Shown in pieces: positions 19,803 through 29,440 of a DNA stretch of 64,000 bases. The position numbers and the translations under genes were made by a program. The notes under the pieces are model-generated. The model saw only the letters and a list, made by a program, of their open reading frames with translations. It was not told the origin of the DNA and did not search any database. The DNA lies in assembly GCF_025150565.1 (NCBI RefSeq), contig NZ_CP102283.1:1550001-1614000 (forward strand). Reading direction: 5' to 3'. The DNA is from Granulicatella adiacens ATCC 49175 (GTDB lineage Bacteria; Bacillota; Bacilli; Lactobacillales; Aerococcaceae). Numbering within the stretch: the stretch's first letter is position 1; each line of letters begins with the position of its first letter.

Positions 19803-21074
19803 CTACTCTTCTTTAGGCTTGCGGTTGTTCCACCAATGACGAACTTCAGCGATAAAATAGAGAGAGCCCGTCACCCATAATTCGCTCTTATCATCTATCG
19901 AGCAGGCAAACCGTTCGATAACTTCTTCAAAGCTTTCTTCAAAGGAAATCTTGGGAGAATCTAAGTACGCTTCCACGTCACTTCTAGCTATCGACAGGCC
20001 TCTTGAAGGATGGAAACTCGTTAAGATGATGTTCACATCTGGAAGAGCTTCTTGTAATCTTGCAAGCATTTGTTGACTATCCTTTCGAGTAAGCGCACTA
20101 AATAAGAGTGTCTGTTTCTTGCCAAAGCGTTCCGTCATGTTTTGTATGAGTCGCTCGATGGCAGGCAAATTATGAGCACCATCAATGATAATAAGTGGCG
20201 TGTCTTGCAACACTTCCATGCGCCCTGGCCACGAAACGACAGGGAGAGCTGCTTCGATGAACTCAGCCTGCATACTTCTTCCCGTTGCTTCCATCCATGC
20301 TTGGCACGCTCGAATCGCAACGCTCGCATTCTCCTTCTGGAAGGCTCCGTGGAGGGCTAACTGTCCCAGCGGAATCGTCAATGCTTCGTCTTGATACGAA
20401 TCCTCTACTAGTGAAAAAGCTTCGCCAAATGCCTGCACAGCTGCGCCTTTCTCACTAGCGACTCCACGAATTACATCCATACATTCACGCGTGACTGGTC
20501 CGACGACCACTTGCTGCCCAGACTTAATAATGCCTGCTTTTTGCGCGGTAATTTCTTCCAAAGAACTTCCAAGTAAGTCTTGATGGTCTAAGCCAATCGT
20601 CGTGATGACACTGACGAGTGGATGGCCAACATTCGTATTATCCAGCAGGCCGCCAATCCCGACTTCAATAATCGCAAGGTCGACAGCTTCTTGTTGAAAG
20701 ACGACAAACATCATCGCCGTTAAAATCTCAAAATAATTAAAGGCTCCCCACTCTTCGAACAAGCGGCTCTCCACCTCTCTTACGACCGATGCAGCTTGCC
20801 AGAACGGCTCTTCTTCAAGAGGCACTCCGTCTAGCTGAATGCGTTCCCTGATACTGTCCATATGCGGTGAAGTGAATGTCCCTACTCGCAATCCATGCGC
20901 CTTTGCAAAGGCCGTCACCATCGCAGCAGTCGACCCTTTTCCATTCGTTCCTGCGATATGAATACTCTTCAATTCACGTTCCGGATTGCCAAGCGCCCCT
21001 AAGATAGCCTCCATACGGTACAACCCATGTTTGCGAGGAATACTCTCGCTCTTTTTTAACCACTCTTGAATCAT
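19803..21074 (-). CDS. folC: Folylpolyglutamate synthase / dihydrofolate synthase
   Basis: This 423-residue Mur-ligase-family enzyme adds glutamate to (dihydro)folates. The P-loop is AGTNGKGSTAAMV; LAIIEVGIGGLLDNTNV and TTIGLDHQDLLGSSLEEITAQKAGII are family signatures, and IIDGAHNLPAI marks the C-terminal domain. Its codons are noticeably more GC-rich than the flanking genes. It begins after the valS terminator, so it has its own promoter. Confidence 0.95.
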   Translation of the reverse strand: MIQEWLKKSESIPRKHGLYRMEAILGALGNPERELKSIHIAGTNGKGSTAAMVTAFAKAHGLRVGTFTSPHMDSIRERIQLDGVPLEEEPFWQAASVVREVESRLFEEWGAFNYFEILTAMMFVVFQQEAVDLAIIEVGIGGLLDNTNVGHPLVSVITTIGLDHQDLLGSSLEEITAQKAGIIKSGQQVVVGPVTRECMDVIRGVASEKGAAVQAFGEAFSLVEDSYQDEALTIPLGQLALHGAFQKENASVAIRACQAWMEATGRSMQAEFIEAALPVVSWPGRMEVLQDTPLIIIDGAHNLPAIERLIQNMTERFGKKQTLLFSALTRKDSQQMLARLQEALPDVNIILTSFHPSRGLSIARSDVEAYLDSPKISFEESFEEVIERFACSIDDKSELWVTGSLYFIAEVRHWWNNRKPKEE

Positions 21075-21136
21075 TCACTCACCTCCTGTTTCCCTCATTT
21101 ATCTTAACAGAAAATGACCCTCCATAACATACAAAA

Positions 21137-21164
21137 GAGAGCGCATGATACTTCATACGCTCTC
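21137..21164 (-). terminator. Terminator after valS
   Basis: GAGAGCG pairs with CGCTCTC, with further ATGA/TCAT pairing, and is followed on the minus strand by TTTTGT. It lies 17 bases past the valS stop. Confidence 0.75.
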
Positions 21165-21181
21165 CCCGCTGTTAAAACGGA

Positions 21182-23824
21182 TTAGATTTTCTTCAATGTT
21201 GCGATACGTTCTAACACTGCTTCACGTTGTGCTTGATAGTCTGCACCTTTTGCACGTTCAGCTTCAACAACCGCTGCAGGAGCTTTTGCCACAAATTTCT
21301 CGTTCGATAATTTCTTCTCGACACGATCCACTTCTTGTTGCAATTTCTCTGCTTCTTTTTCAAGACGAGCGATTTCGTCTTCAATGTTGATTAATCCTGC
21401 TAATGGCAAGTAAATTTCAGCACCTGTGATAACAGAAGTTACCGCGTCAGATGGTGCTTCAACGTCTTCACCATACACAAATTCTTCTGGATTTGAGAAG
21501 CGTGCAATGTAAGATTCGTTTTCTTTCAAGACAGTGTAGTGTGCTGTGTCGCTCACTTTCGCAATGATGTTAATTGGTTTTGATAATGGTGTGTTCATTT
21601 CGTTACGAACCATACGTACTGAACGGATGAAGTCCATTAAGAATTCCATTTCTTCAGCTGCTTTTTCGTCCATTTGTTCTGGGTGAACCGTTGGGTAAGT
21701 TGCGACCACTAATGATTCCCCAACGTGAGGAACAGATTGCCAGATTTCTTCTGTAACGAAAGGCATGATTGGGTGTAATAGACGTAATGTGTTGTCTAAT
21801 ACATATACAAGAATGCTACGTGTTGTTAATTTCGCAGCTTCGTCGTCCCCTGCTAATGTTTCTTTCGACATTTCGATATACCAGTCACAGAAATCATCCC
21901 AGATGAAGCGATATAGGAGACGTCCTGCTTCACCGAATTCGAATTTCTCGAAGAGTTCTGTCACTTTGCCAATCGTTTGATTCAAGCGTGTTAAAATCCA
22001 TTTGTCCGCAAGAGTCTTCTCACCAGTGATATCCACTTGGTCCGCTGTTAAGTCGCCCACGTTCATTAACGCGTAACGGCTTGCGTTCCAAATCTTGTTG
22101 ATGAAGTTCCATGCAGCATCCATCTTGTCTGTTGAGTAACGAACATCTTGCCCTGGAGCAGAACCGTTTGCTAAGAACCAACGAAGCGCATCGGCACCAT
22201 ATTGCTCGATGACTTCCATTGGGTCAACCCCGTTTCCAAGAGACTTACTCATCTTACGTCCTTGGCTGTCACGAATTAATCCGTGAATTAGAACATTCTT
22301 GAATGGACGTTTTCCTGTAAATTCTAACCCTTGGAACATCATACGGCTTACCCAGAAAGTAAGGATGTCGTATCCTGTTACAAGTGTATTTGTTGGATAG
22401 TAACGTTTGTAGTCGGCTGCATCTTCGTCCGGCCAACCCATTGTTGAAAATGGCCATAACGCAGATGAGAACCAAGTATCTAATACGTCTGGATCTTGTG
22501 TCCAGTTTTCGCTGTCGCTTGGAGCTTCCATGCCTACGAATACTTCGCCTGTTTCTTTATGATACCAAGCTGGAATTTGATGTCCCCACCATAATTGACG
22601 TGAAATTACCCAGTCGTGAATGTTTTCCATCCAACGTAAGTACGCATCATTGAAACGTGGCGGATAGAAGTTTACTGTGTTGTCTCCTTCCGCACGTTGC
22701 GCATTGATGGCTTGCTGGGCTAAAGGTCCCATTTTTACGAACCATTGTTTTGAAAGACGTGGTTCAACCACTACATCTGTACGTTCTGAGTGACCAACGC
22801 TGTGTAAATGTTTTTCGATTTTCACAAGAAGGCCAGCTTCTTCTAAATCTTTCACGATAGCTTTACGCGCCGCAAAACGGTCCATGCCTTCGTATTTACC
22901 CGCTAACTCATTCATTGTCGCATCATCGTTCATCACGTTAATACGAGGTAAGTTATGACGGTTCCCTACTTCAAAGTCGTTCGGGTCATGCGCTGGAGTG
23001 ATTTTTACAACCCCTGTTCCGAAATCTTGCTCCACGTATTCGTCAGCGATGATTGGAATTTCACGGTTCATTAACGGCAAGATAACTGTTTTCCCAATAA
23101 GCGCTTGGTAACGTTCGTCGTATGGGTGAACCGCAACCGCTGTATCTCCAAGAAGTGTTTCTGGACGAGTCGTTGCGATTTCTAGGAATCCACTTCCGTC
23201 TGCTAGAGGGTAGTTCATATGATAGAATGCACCTTCTACGTCTTTATGGATGACTTCGATATCGGATAATGACGTTTTTGCTTTAGGGTCCCAGTTGATG
23301 ATGTACTCACCACGGTAGATTAAGCCTTTTTCGTATAATGTAACGAAGACTTTCTTCACGGCGTCAGATAACCCATTATCTAATGTGAAACGTTCTCTGC
23401 GGTAGTCTACAGAAATCCCCATTTTTGCCCATTGTTCACGGATATGGCTGGCATATTCTTCCTTCCATTTCCATGTTTGTTCAAGAAACTTCTCACGGCC
23501 AAGGTCATAACGAGATAAGCCTTCTCCGCGTAATTTTTCTTCTACTTTTGCTTGAGTTGCAATCCCCGCATGGTCCATCCCTGGTAACCATAAAGTGTCG
23601 AATCCTTGCATGCGTTTTTGACGGATAATCATATCTTGTAACGTTACGTCCCAAGCATGTCCTAAGTGTAATTTCCCTGTTACGTTTGGTGGCGGGATAA
23701 CGATTGAATAAGGTTCAGCGTTTGGATCTTCGTTTGGATGGAAGACGCCTGAATCAACCCACCATTGATATTTCCCAGCTTCAACTTCTTGTGGTTGAAA
23801 CTTAGATGACATTTCTTTAGCCAT
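21182..23824 (-). CDS. valS: Valyl-tRNA synthetase
   Basis: This 880-residue class I synthetase has the HIGH-type motif [15 protein letters not shown], the KMSKS motif in [17 protein letters not shown], an editing domain between them, and a C-terminal coiled coil ([25 protein letters not shown]) that binds tRNA. The ATG at 23824 is preceded by AAGGAGG at seven bases; the longer frame upstream runs into the T-box terminator. Expression is controlled by the T-box leader just upstream. Confidence 0.97.
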   Translation of the reverse strand: MAKEMSSKFQPQEVEAGKYQWWVDSGVFHPNEDPNAEPYSIVIPPPNVTGKLHLGHAWDVTLQDMIIRQKRMQGFDTLWLPGMDHAGIATQAKVEEKLRGEGLSRYDLGREKFLEQTWKWKEEYASHIREQWAKMGISVDYRRERFTLDNGLSDAVKKVFVTLYEKGLIYRGEYIINWDPKAKTSLSDIEVIHKDVEGAFYHMNYPLADGSGFLEIATTRPETLLGDTAVAVHPYDERYQALIGKTVILPLMNREIPIIADEYVEQDFGTGVVKITPAHDPNDFEVGNRHNLPRINVMNDDATMNELAGKYEGMDRFAARKAIVKDLEEAGLLVKIEKHLHSVGHSERTDVVVEPRLSKQWFVKMGPLAQQAINAQRAEGDNTVNFYPPRFNDAYLRWMENIHDWVISRQLWWGHQIPAWYHKETGEVFVGMEAPSDSENWTQDPDVLDTWFSSALWPFSTMGWPDEDAADYKRYYPTNTLVTGYDILTFWVSRMMFQGLEFTGKRPFKNVLIHGLIRDSQGRKMSKSLGNGVDPMEVIEQYGADALRWFLANGSAPGQDVRYSTDKMDAAWNFINKIWNASRYALMNVGDLTADQVDITGEKTLADKWILTRLNQTIGKVTELFEKFEFGEAGRLLYRFIWDDFCDWYIEMSKETLAGDDEAAKLTTRSILVYVLDNTLRLLHPIMPFVTEEIWQSVPHVGESLVVATYPTVHPEQMDEKAAEEMEFLMDFIRSVRMVRNEMNTPLSKPINIIAKVSDTAHYTVLKENESYIARFSNPEEFVYGEDVEAPSDAVTSVITGAEIYLPLAGLINIEDEIARLEKEAEKLQQEVDRVEKKLSNEKFVAKAPAAVVEAERAKGADYQAQREAVLERIATLKKI

Positions 23825-23859
23825 TGATTTTCCTCCTTGTATCTTGTTTGTGTCCAATA

Positions 23860-24100
23860 AAAAAATCCTATGAAGACACTCTCCATAGGACGATTAAATT
23901 CGTGGTACCACCTAATATTCGCGTAAAAATTCATTACGCCTCGATGTTGGTAACGAAGTGTCGTCTCCGTACTCTATTACTTCTTTTCGTAGAGTAAGCT
24001 CACAAGCTACCTTCAAATGAATTTGCTAGGAAGTTGCACCAAGTCTTCCCTCTCTCGTAAACAAAGTCATTTTACTCCTCTTGTTCATCGCTCTAATATA
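23860..24100 (-). promoter_or_regulatory. T-box leader of valS, specifier GUA (Val)
   Basis: On the minus strand the leader holds a stem I with a GGAAG/CTTCC distal arm containing GGTGCAA. The 3' side aligns with known stem I sequences and places GUA (24010-24008, in GAAGGTAGCTTG) as specifier codon. The T-box sequence AGGTGGTACCACG is at 23913-23901. The terminator hairpin TCCTATG/CATAGGA (23890-23866) is followed by seven T. Uncharged tRNA-Val would stabilise the antiterminator. The specifier was located by analogy with glyQS. Confidence 0.9.
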
Positions 24101-24106
24101 CAAAAT

Positions 24107-24135
24107 ATTCTACCATTCAAACCCGACGCTTGCAA
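24107..24135 (-). promoter_or_regulatory. valS promoter
   Basis: On the minus strand TTGCAA (24135-24130) and TAGAAT (24112-24107) are separated by 17 bp, just upstream of the T-box leader and 17 bases past the stop of the esterase gene. Confidence 0.65.
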
Positions 24136-24152
24136 CAATATCGCGCTATCTT

Positions 24153-24974
24153 CTACCTCACATTCCCGCTAGACACGCCTAGGTCTGCATCTTCTGGAAT
24201 CCACCAATCCAAAAACTCTTTGATGGACCAATCCCAGAAATCCCATTCGTGTCCGCCGAAGTACTCTTTATACGTTAGCGACACTCCTTGTTCTTTCAAA
24301 AAGCTGCTATAGCTACGATTGTCTTCCAAAAGCCAATCTTCCGTACCACATGCCATAAAAATTGAGAGCGCGTCCTTACGCTCCATTGTTTGGACGGCAT
24401 GATACAACTGATTGCCTTCCGCTACAAAGGTCTCCTCATCTTTGAAGACCGCCTCCAAAAAGCTTTTTCTTAAAAAGAACGGTGCTTCTGGAATCTCCTC
24501 AGGTGGAAGTGCCTGTCTCTTAATCGCGCTAGAGAACGCCCCAATCACGCTAAAGGTGTCGGGATATTTGATGCCGTTTCGAAGTGCCCCGTATCCACCC
24601 ATCGAAAGCCCGGCAATGCCTAAGTCTTCCCGTTTTCGAGAAATAGGAAACATGCGACGTGAGATTTCTGGAAGCTCCACCCCGATGAATTCTCCATAGT
24701 TTGTATAGTTCCACGGTTGGTCTACGTAGAAATGATTTTCCCCCGAAGGCATAATCAAGACGAGATTTTTCTCTTTTGCGTATCGAAGAATTCGCGTCTG
24801 GTTGACCCAGTCCTGTTCGCTGCCTAATACTCCGTGCAGTAACATCAACGCTTTGTACGGCCCTTCGGAAAGATACTGATTATTAAAATCCACCGCATCG
24901 CTAGGTAAGTAGACTGACAAGGGGATTGTTCTCATTAATGTTTTTGAAAAGAATGAAACGTGTAAAAGTGCCAT
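24153..24974 (-). CDS. Alpha/beta-hydrolase esterase (EstA / tributyrin esterase type)
   Basis: This 273-residue esterase-D-like hydrolase has the nucleophile S124 in GLSMGGYGALR, MLLHGVLGSEQDW for the oxyanion region, CGTEDWLLEDN with the likely catalytic Asp, and FGGHEWDFWDW with the His. Lactococcal EstA and streptococcal homologues cleave short-chain acyl esters. No signal peptide is visible, so it is probably cytoplasmic. It lies 20 bases after a small membrane-protein gene. Confidence 0.85.
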   Translation of the reverse strand: MALLHVSFFSKTLMRTIPLSVYLPSDAVDFNNQYLSEGPYKALMLLHGVLGSEQDWVNQTRILRYAKEKNLVLIMPSGENHFYVDQPWNYTNYGEFIGVELPEISRRMFPISRKREDLGIAGLSMGGYGALRNGIKYPDTFSVIGAFSSAIKRQALPPEEIPEAPFFLRKSFLEAVFKDEETFVAEGNQLYHAVQTMERKDALSIFMACGTEDWLLEDNRSYSSFLKEQGVSLTYKEYFGGHEWDFWDWSIKEFLDWWIPEDADLGVSSGNVR

Positions 24975-24994
24975 AGGACACCTCCGTTAAATGA

Positions 24995-25345
24995 TTATTT
25001 TTTTAAATATCGATTCACTACTGGCACTAACCCAAAGATAAACGACAATTGAACGACGGATTTTTGCCAAGGCTCCCATTGCTCAAATCCAAAAAAATGA
25101 TTCATGATGAGGAAAAAGGCAGTAGCAGCTACCATCCCAATAAAGACGACAACTAATCCGTGATTGAGCCTTTTGAACTTATCTGGATTATCCCGATTTA
25201 CCCAAGTATAAAAGGCAAGCCTACTAACCATCACACTCAAAAAAAACAGTGCGATATCTCGACGAAATACTAGCTGATAGATTGCATTTGCGCAACTAGT
25301 GACCCCAAACGCAATGGTGACAATTTCTCTAGCTTTTTGACTCAT
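24995..25345 (-). CDS. Small membrane protein of unknown function
   Basis: About 116 residues with three hydrophobic segments (near 10-25, 64-83, 95-110) and a basic end NRYLKK. The frame could begin at a TTG six bases earlier, but GAGAGGGG fits the ATG at 25345 better. I do not recognise the family. It is probably co-transcribed with the esterase gene 20 bases downstream. Confidence 0.6.
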   Translation of the reverse strand: MSQKAREIVTIAFGVTSCANAIYQLVFRRDIALFFLSVMVSRLAFYTWVNRDNPDKFKRLNHGLVVVFIGMVAATAFFLIMNHFFGFEQWEPWQKSVVQLSFIFGLVPVVNRYLKK

Positions 25346-25437
25346 TTCCAACAGCCCCTCTCCCTAAAAACGGATTCCTGAATTTATCTTTATTATACTG
25401 CTCCACCAGCGTTTTTACTATACTTGCTCGTAAAAAA

Positions 25438-25461
25438 GAACCCAGCATCACTGCTAGGTTC
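25438..25461 (-). terminator. Terminator at the left end of the paralogue array
   Basis: GAACCcAGCA pairs with TGCTaGGTTC, followed on the minus strand by TTTTTTA. It ends the transcript that reads through the array. A nearly identical hairpin terminates lplA at 36017-36040. Confidence 0.75.
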
Positions 25462-25496
25462 GGCTGGTTTAATTAATTTTTGTGGCACATAACGGA

Positions 25497-26249
25497 TTAC
25501 TGTTTCAAGAACTTATCTAACTCTTCATAAGTAAAACCACCACCAAATTCATATTTCCCGTCTTTTTTTATAATAGTGAATTTCATTCTCAAGTTTTCAT
25601 TCCCGTTAATCAAAAGCTCAGAATTAAGGCCCCTATCCTCTACAGATGGCATTTTATCCACATTAACCTTGTAAGAACGAATTTTCCCCTTCTCAGTAAA
25701 TGCCTCTGGATCCAGCTTTAGAAGCTCTTCTTTTATCAAAGCTACTATTTCTGGCCTCTTCATTTCTTCGTCTCTAAGATAATCATCCGCCTCTCTAGAA
25801 ATAGAATAGCTGTTAATTTGATAATTTTCCGATTCCTTATTCTTGTCCTCAAACCTCCCAGTACTCTCTTTATTACTGATGAGTAAGCCTATTCTTAAAT
25901 CGGGATTCCCATTTATCGATATTTCAGCTTCAATTCCAAACCCCCATGAATTCAGTTGGGTTTTATCATAATCAATTTCATATGATTTGATGATATTGTT
26001 TTCGCTAACACCTCTATCACTAGTATCTTGATTTCTAATCTTTTTATCACTAACAACTATTCCATTAGGTTCTCTGATAATATTATTCTCTATACTTCTT
26101 AGGGCTTTTTCAATGACTGCAATGACTTCTGGCTTCTTTAACTCTTCTCGAATATATACTTTCTCCCGATATTTCGAAATTAGTACTATGGCGACATATG
26201 ATAATAGAATCCCTACTATGATTCTCCCTATTTTTCTCTTTTTCTTCAT
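25497..26249 (-). CDS. Membrane-anchored protein with two DUF1310-like domains
   Basis: This 250-residue protein has an N-terminal basic stretch and transmembrane helix (residues 7-25), then two copies of one domain. Copy one (about 34-140) runs from REELKKPEVIAVIEKAL to SINGNPDLRIGLLI; copy two (about 160-250) runs from DEEMKRPEIVALIKEEL to LINGNENLRMKFTIIK. Both have an acidic helix, a KSYEI/RSYKV strand and a repeated INGN-(P/E)-LR turn, resembling DUF1310 proteins of streptococci and lactobacilli. Function is unknown. It closes the array; 48 bases separate it from the membrane-protein gene upstream. Confidence 0.6.
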   Translation of the reverse strand: MKKKRKIGRIIVGILLSYVAIVLISKYREKVYIREELKKPEVIAVIEKALRSIENNIIREPNGIVVSDKKIRNQDTSDRGVSENNIIKSYEIDYDKTQLNSWGFGIEAEISINGNPDLRIGLLISNKESTGRFEDKNKESENYQINSYSISREADDYLRDEEMKRPEIVALIKEELLKLDPEAFTEKGKIRSYKVNVDKMPSVEDRGLNSELLINGNENLRMKFTIIKKDGKYEFGGGFTYEELDKFLKQ

Positions 26250-26297
26250 ATGAGTACTCCTAAAGATTATTGTATTTCTTCTATCATCTTTTGTTCG

Positions 26298-26954
26298 TTA
26301 CTTTTCTTTGATGGATTCTAATTGAAATTCCTTGTTTTTATAAAGAATATCTACTGGAAATCCTACAAAACAACCAATCAAAATCCAAAGCGTCAAAATA
26401 GTATTAAAAACTAAAAGTACCACACTTCCACCAATGCTAGCTCTTAAATAAAATAAAAAAAGAATTACATTAATGGAAAGTGGAATGTAAAACGAAAGAT
26501 GTCGTTTGGACGTCGTTTTAAATGTTGCAACATATCTCTTTGGATTCGTAGGCAATCGGTCTGCCACGTATTTCTTTGACATCGTAGCTAATAATTTCAT
26601 CAGTAGTGCCGCAAAGAGAATTGAAATCATAAAGAGGCTCACTTGAAAAATAATTTGTTGATGTAATTTTTGTTCTCTTATGAATTCAGTTAACGAGCGA
26701 TACACTATATTCGCAAACAATTGACTTCCTGCTGTAATCGCAACGAAAGTACTTGATTGCAGATTCTTTTGTTCAAACCTTGAATCATTTTTATCGATCC
26801 CAATCATATCGACTGTTACTTTATCTGTTTGAACTCCAAAGCAGTAAAGTTTATTCGAAACTGTACTCACATCCATCAAATATTGATTACCCTTTGCGTC
26901 GGTCAACAGTTTATAACACATCGAATTAGCGTTAGTGATTGTTACTTCTTCCAT
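26298..26954 (-). CDS. DUF443-like ('tandem five-TM') membrane protein, copy 1
   Basis: This 218-residue protein opens with a soluble part in which MCYKLLTDAKGNQYLMDVSTVSNKL recalls the start of DUF443 proteins. Hydrophobic segments lie near 75-90, 98-120, 150-170 and 178-200, ending FPVDILYKNKEFQLESIKEK. Copies at 27.3, 34.2, 34.9 and 35.6 kb share the layout and the end motif. In Staphylococcus aureus a DUF443 protein, TsaI, protects against the membrane toxin TspA; a comparable role here is inference. It lies 14 bases after the next copy. Confidence 0.55.
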   Translation of the reverse strand: MEEVTITNANSMCYKLLTDAKGNQYLMDVSTVSNKLYCFGVQTDKVTVDMIGIDKNDSRFEQKNLQSSTFVAITAGSQLFANIVYRSLTEFIREQKLHQQIIFQVSLFMISILFAALLMKLLATMSKKYVADRLPTNPKRYVATFKTTSKRHLSFYIPLSINVILFLFYLRASIGGSVVLLVFNTILTLWILIGCFVGFPVDILYKNKEFQLESIKEK

Positions 26955-26968
26955 ATTCCACTCCGTTT

Positions 26969-27628
26969 TTACTTTTTCTCTTCGATTGAGACAAGGCTAA
27001 TATATTGTTTCTCATAGTCATAATGAATAGGCGTCATGCCTAACCAAACGATAAAAAAATACCACGATAGTATCGTAATCGGAATCAATAAAATTCCTTC
27101 GCTTCCATTATTTGATCGCATAAATAAAAACACAAAAATAGCCACAAGTCCTATTCCAAACCAATAAGAAAAATCTCTTCTTTTGCTAAACGTAAATGTT
27201 GCAGTATATCGTTTTGCGTTTTCTAGCAATCTTTCTGCAACTTTCTTCTGAGCTCGTTTGACGTAAACTTTTACAAGTAAGTATGCGATAAATACCGATA
27301 AAGCAACGATCCCCCATTTCAAAAGAGCTCGCTGATGAATATTATATTTTAAGAAAATATTCTCAAACATCTTAAACAGTATCGTCGTTAGTGGTTGTGT
27401 CGCCGCAACTGCCCCTATATACTTTGGTGAGGGTTTAGCTTTAAACTCAAAATTTTGATCGTGATAGCCGAACTCAACCATGTCCACACTCACTTGTTTT
27501 GGAATAATCCCAAAACCGTACACATTTGGTCTGATGGTGCTCGTGTCCATGATGTATCTCTTGCCGTTTGAGTCTGTCACTATTTTATGGCACGTAGACA
27601 TCGAGTTTTTAAAAGTTAATTTGTTCAA
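26969..27628 (-). CDS. DUF443-like membrane protein, copy 2
   Basis: 219 residues. MSTCHKIVTDSNGKRYIMDTSTIRPNVYGFG parallels copy 1 and copy 5. The central loop between helices 2 and 3 is basic (YVKRAQKKVAERLLENAKRYTATF), as in copy 1 (KKYVADRLPTNPKRYVATF), which predicts it is cytoplasmic. GSEGILLIPITILS matches the GSEGALLIVN segment of copy 4. The start is a TTG: GGAGGGG lies five bases before TTG AAC AAA, and no nearby ATG gives the same N-terminus. The broken member of the 141-residue family precedes it by about 30 bases. Confidence 0.55.
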   Translation of the reverse strand: MNKLTFKNSMSTCHKIVTDSNGKRYIMDTSTIRPNVYGFGIIPKQVSVDMVEFGYHDQNFEFKAKPSPKYIGAVAATQPLTTILFKMFENIFLKYNIHQRALLKWGIVALSVFIAYLLVKVYVKRAQKKVAERLLENAKRYTATFTFSKRRDFSYWFGIGLVAIFVFLFMRSNNGSEGILLIPITILSWYFFIVWLGMTPIHYDYEKQYISLVSIEEKK

Positions 27629-27657
27629 GGCTTCCCCTCCTTTTTGTATAGATTGTT

Positions 27658-28077
27658 TTATTCGTAGATATAAATCCCACCATCTCTTTTAATTCTTGGA
27701 GGATGGTTCATTCCTATTCGAGACATCTCTGGAATGCTATCTGAGTGCTCTAATCTAAAATCAATAAAAATTATTGTCTTTTGATTATTATTAAAGGTTC
27801 CTTTTACCGATAAATTATATGACTCAGCAAAGATTCCATTGCTTACAGCTCCAACCTCTAGAGTATTCCAATCAAACTGTACAGATTCTATTTTTGGATA
27901 TCTAGAACGAATCCACGCCACAATTTCTTCTTCGTGCTCTTTCAGCCACGCTAATTGCTTGTCTCTTGCCGTCGCAAAGATTGTGTTCTCTCTCCAGCTT
28001 GGATTAATTACGTTGAGCGCTGTTACGCCACCTACTGTTAGTAACAGGAGGGCGCTGGCTGTAATTGCTGTTTCACC
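27658..28077 (-). pseudogene. 141-residue family member A, start codon deleted
   Basis: The reading frame is open and family-like from TAITASALLLLTVGGVTALNV to IYIYE, but the ATG-AAA-AAG-AAA start is missing. Where neighbours read GTGAAACCGTAATGAAAAAG, here GTGAAA runs straight into CAGCAATTACAG, a deletion of about 17 bases. The remaining frame follows the stop codon of member B directly, in the same frame. The first alternative start (GTG at 27921) would yield 87 residues without the export signal. Probably inactive. Confidence 0.75.
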
Positions 28078-28080
28078 TTT

Positions 28081-28506
28081 TTACTCATAGTCATACATCG
28101 TACCGCCACGTTTTATACCAGGACGTTGATTCATTCTAATTTGACTCATTTGTGGAATATCCCCTTCACCGGACATTAAAAAATCTACCCAAATAACTGT
28201 TTCTGGAATTTCATTAAACGTTCCCTTGACTGACAAATTATATCCATTATTAGATACTCCATTACTCACAGGTCCAACTGTTAAAGAATCCCAATTAAAT
28301 TGAACCGATTCTACCTTAGGATATACTGAGCGCATCCATTTCACAATTTGTTTTTCGTGCTCTTTCAGCCATGCCAGTTGCTTGTCTCTCGCCGTCGCAA
28401 AAATCGTGTTTTCTCTCCAGCTTGGATTGATAACATTGAGTGCTGAGACGCCACCTACTGTTAGTAACAGCAGAGCGCTAACTGTAATTACTGTTTTCTT
28501 TTTCAT
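28081..28506 (-). CDS. 141-residue exported family member B
   Basis: Type I N-terminus (KKKTVITVSALLLLTVGGVSALNVINPSWREN) with a possible signal-peptidase site after VSA (residue 22). The mature part begins with the helix DKQLAWLKEHEKQIVKWMRS and continues as VESVQFNWDSLTVGPVSNGV ... GYNLSVKGTFNE. It is unusual in MSGEGDIPQ where others have acidic ETADSIP or EKKED segments, and ends RGGTMYDYE. AAAGGTG stands nine bases before the ATG. Member C ends 18 bases upstream. Function unknown. Confidence 0.7.
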   Translation of the reverse strand: MKKKTVITVSALLLLTVGGVSALNVINPSWRENTIFATARDKQLAWLKEHEKQIVKWMRSVYPKVESVQFNWDSLTVGPVSNGVSNNGYNLSVKGTFNEIPETVIWVDFLMSGEGDIPQMSQIRMNQRPGIKRGGTMYDYE

Positions 28507-28524
28507 TACGGTTTCACCTTTTTA

Positions 28525-28950
28525 CTAATCATAATTATAGATAACCTTACCTCTTCTAATCATCGGAGGTTGATTCATTCTAATTTGAGATAAATTTGGA
28601 GTGTCCTCTCTCTTTTTCATCAAGAAATCGACAAAAATTATAGTTTTGGGATTATCATTAAAAACTCCCTGGACTGATAAATTGTAACCAATAATGGCCA
28701 CTCCATTACTCACCGCTCTAACTTCTAATGTATTCCAATCAAATTGAATAGTTTCAACTTTTGGGTATCTTGAATGAACCCACTTTACAATCGCATCCTC
28801 ATGCTCTTTCAGCCATGCCAATTGCTTGTCTCTCGCCGTCGCAAAAATCGTGTTCTCTCTCCAGCTTGGATTGATGACGTTGAGTGCTGAGACACCACCT
28901 ACTGTCAGTAATAACAAGGCGCTTGCTGTAATTGCTGCTTTCTTTTTCAT
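28525..28950 (-). CDS. 141-residue exported family member C
   Basis: The ATG at 28950 is used because GAGGG lies five bases upstream and the N-terminus then matches all paralogues; the frame itself extends 30 bases further. Type I export signal, then KEHEDAIVKWVHSRYPKVETIQFDWNTLEVRAVSNGVAIIGYNLSV. Its variable loop MKKREDTPNL is basic and resembles member M (MEKKEDVPNM). It ends in Asp (VIYNYD) where most members end in Glu. Confidence 0.7.
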   Translation of the reverse strand: MKKKAAITASALLLLTVGGVSALNVINPSWRENTIFATARDKQLAWLKEHEDAIVKWVHSRYPKVETIQFDWNTLEVRAVSNGVAIIGYNLSVQGVFNDNPKTIIFVDFLMKKREDTPNLSQIRMNQPPMIRRGKVIYNYD

Positions 28951-29001
28951 CATAACCCTCATTCCCTCTAGTAAATTCACCTTTCAAACAAAACATTTTG
29001 A

Positions 29002-29427
29002 TTACTCATATGGTTTCCAAATCCCATCACTTTTTCTAAGTGGCGGATTATTCATACCCATTTTCGAAACACTTGGAATACTGTCTTTATTGTCTAATTT
29101 AAAATCAATGTGCAATACTGTCTCCGGCATGTTATTAAATTTACCCCGTACCGACAAATTATATCCATTGATAGATACGCCATTGCTCACTGGGCCCACC
29201 TTTAAAGTATCCCAGTCAAACTGAACAGTTTCTACCTTCGGATACACTGAGTGAATCCACGCTACAATTTCTTTCTCGTGCGCTTTAAGATAGGCGAGTT
29301 GCTTGTCTCTTGCCGTTGCAAAGATTGAGTTCTCTCTCCAGCTAGGATTAATCACGTTGAGTGCTGTTACTCCACCTACTGTCAGTAATAGCAGAGCGCT
29401 AGCTGTAATTGCTGCTTTCTTTTTCAT
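29002..29427 (-). CDS. 141-residue exported family member D
   Basis: The ATG at 29427 (GGAG eight bases before) gives 141 residues. It shares RDKQLAYLKAHEKEIV with member E only, where the others have AWLKEHE, so D and E look like a recent pair. Its C-terminus is the most divergent of the family: MGMNNPPLRKSDGIWKPYE, with LHIDFKLDNKDSIPSV before it. The start codon lies 13 bases after the stop of E. Confidence 0.7.
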   Translation of the reverse strand: MKKKAAITASALLLLTVGGVTALNVINPSWRENSIFATARDKQLAYLKAHEKEIVAWIHSVYPKVETVQFDWDTLKVGPVSNGVSINGYNLSVRGKFNNMPETVLHIDFKLDNKDSIPSVSKMGMNNPPLRKSDGIWKPYE

Positions 29428-29440
29428 ACACGAACTCCAA

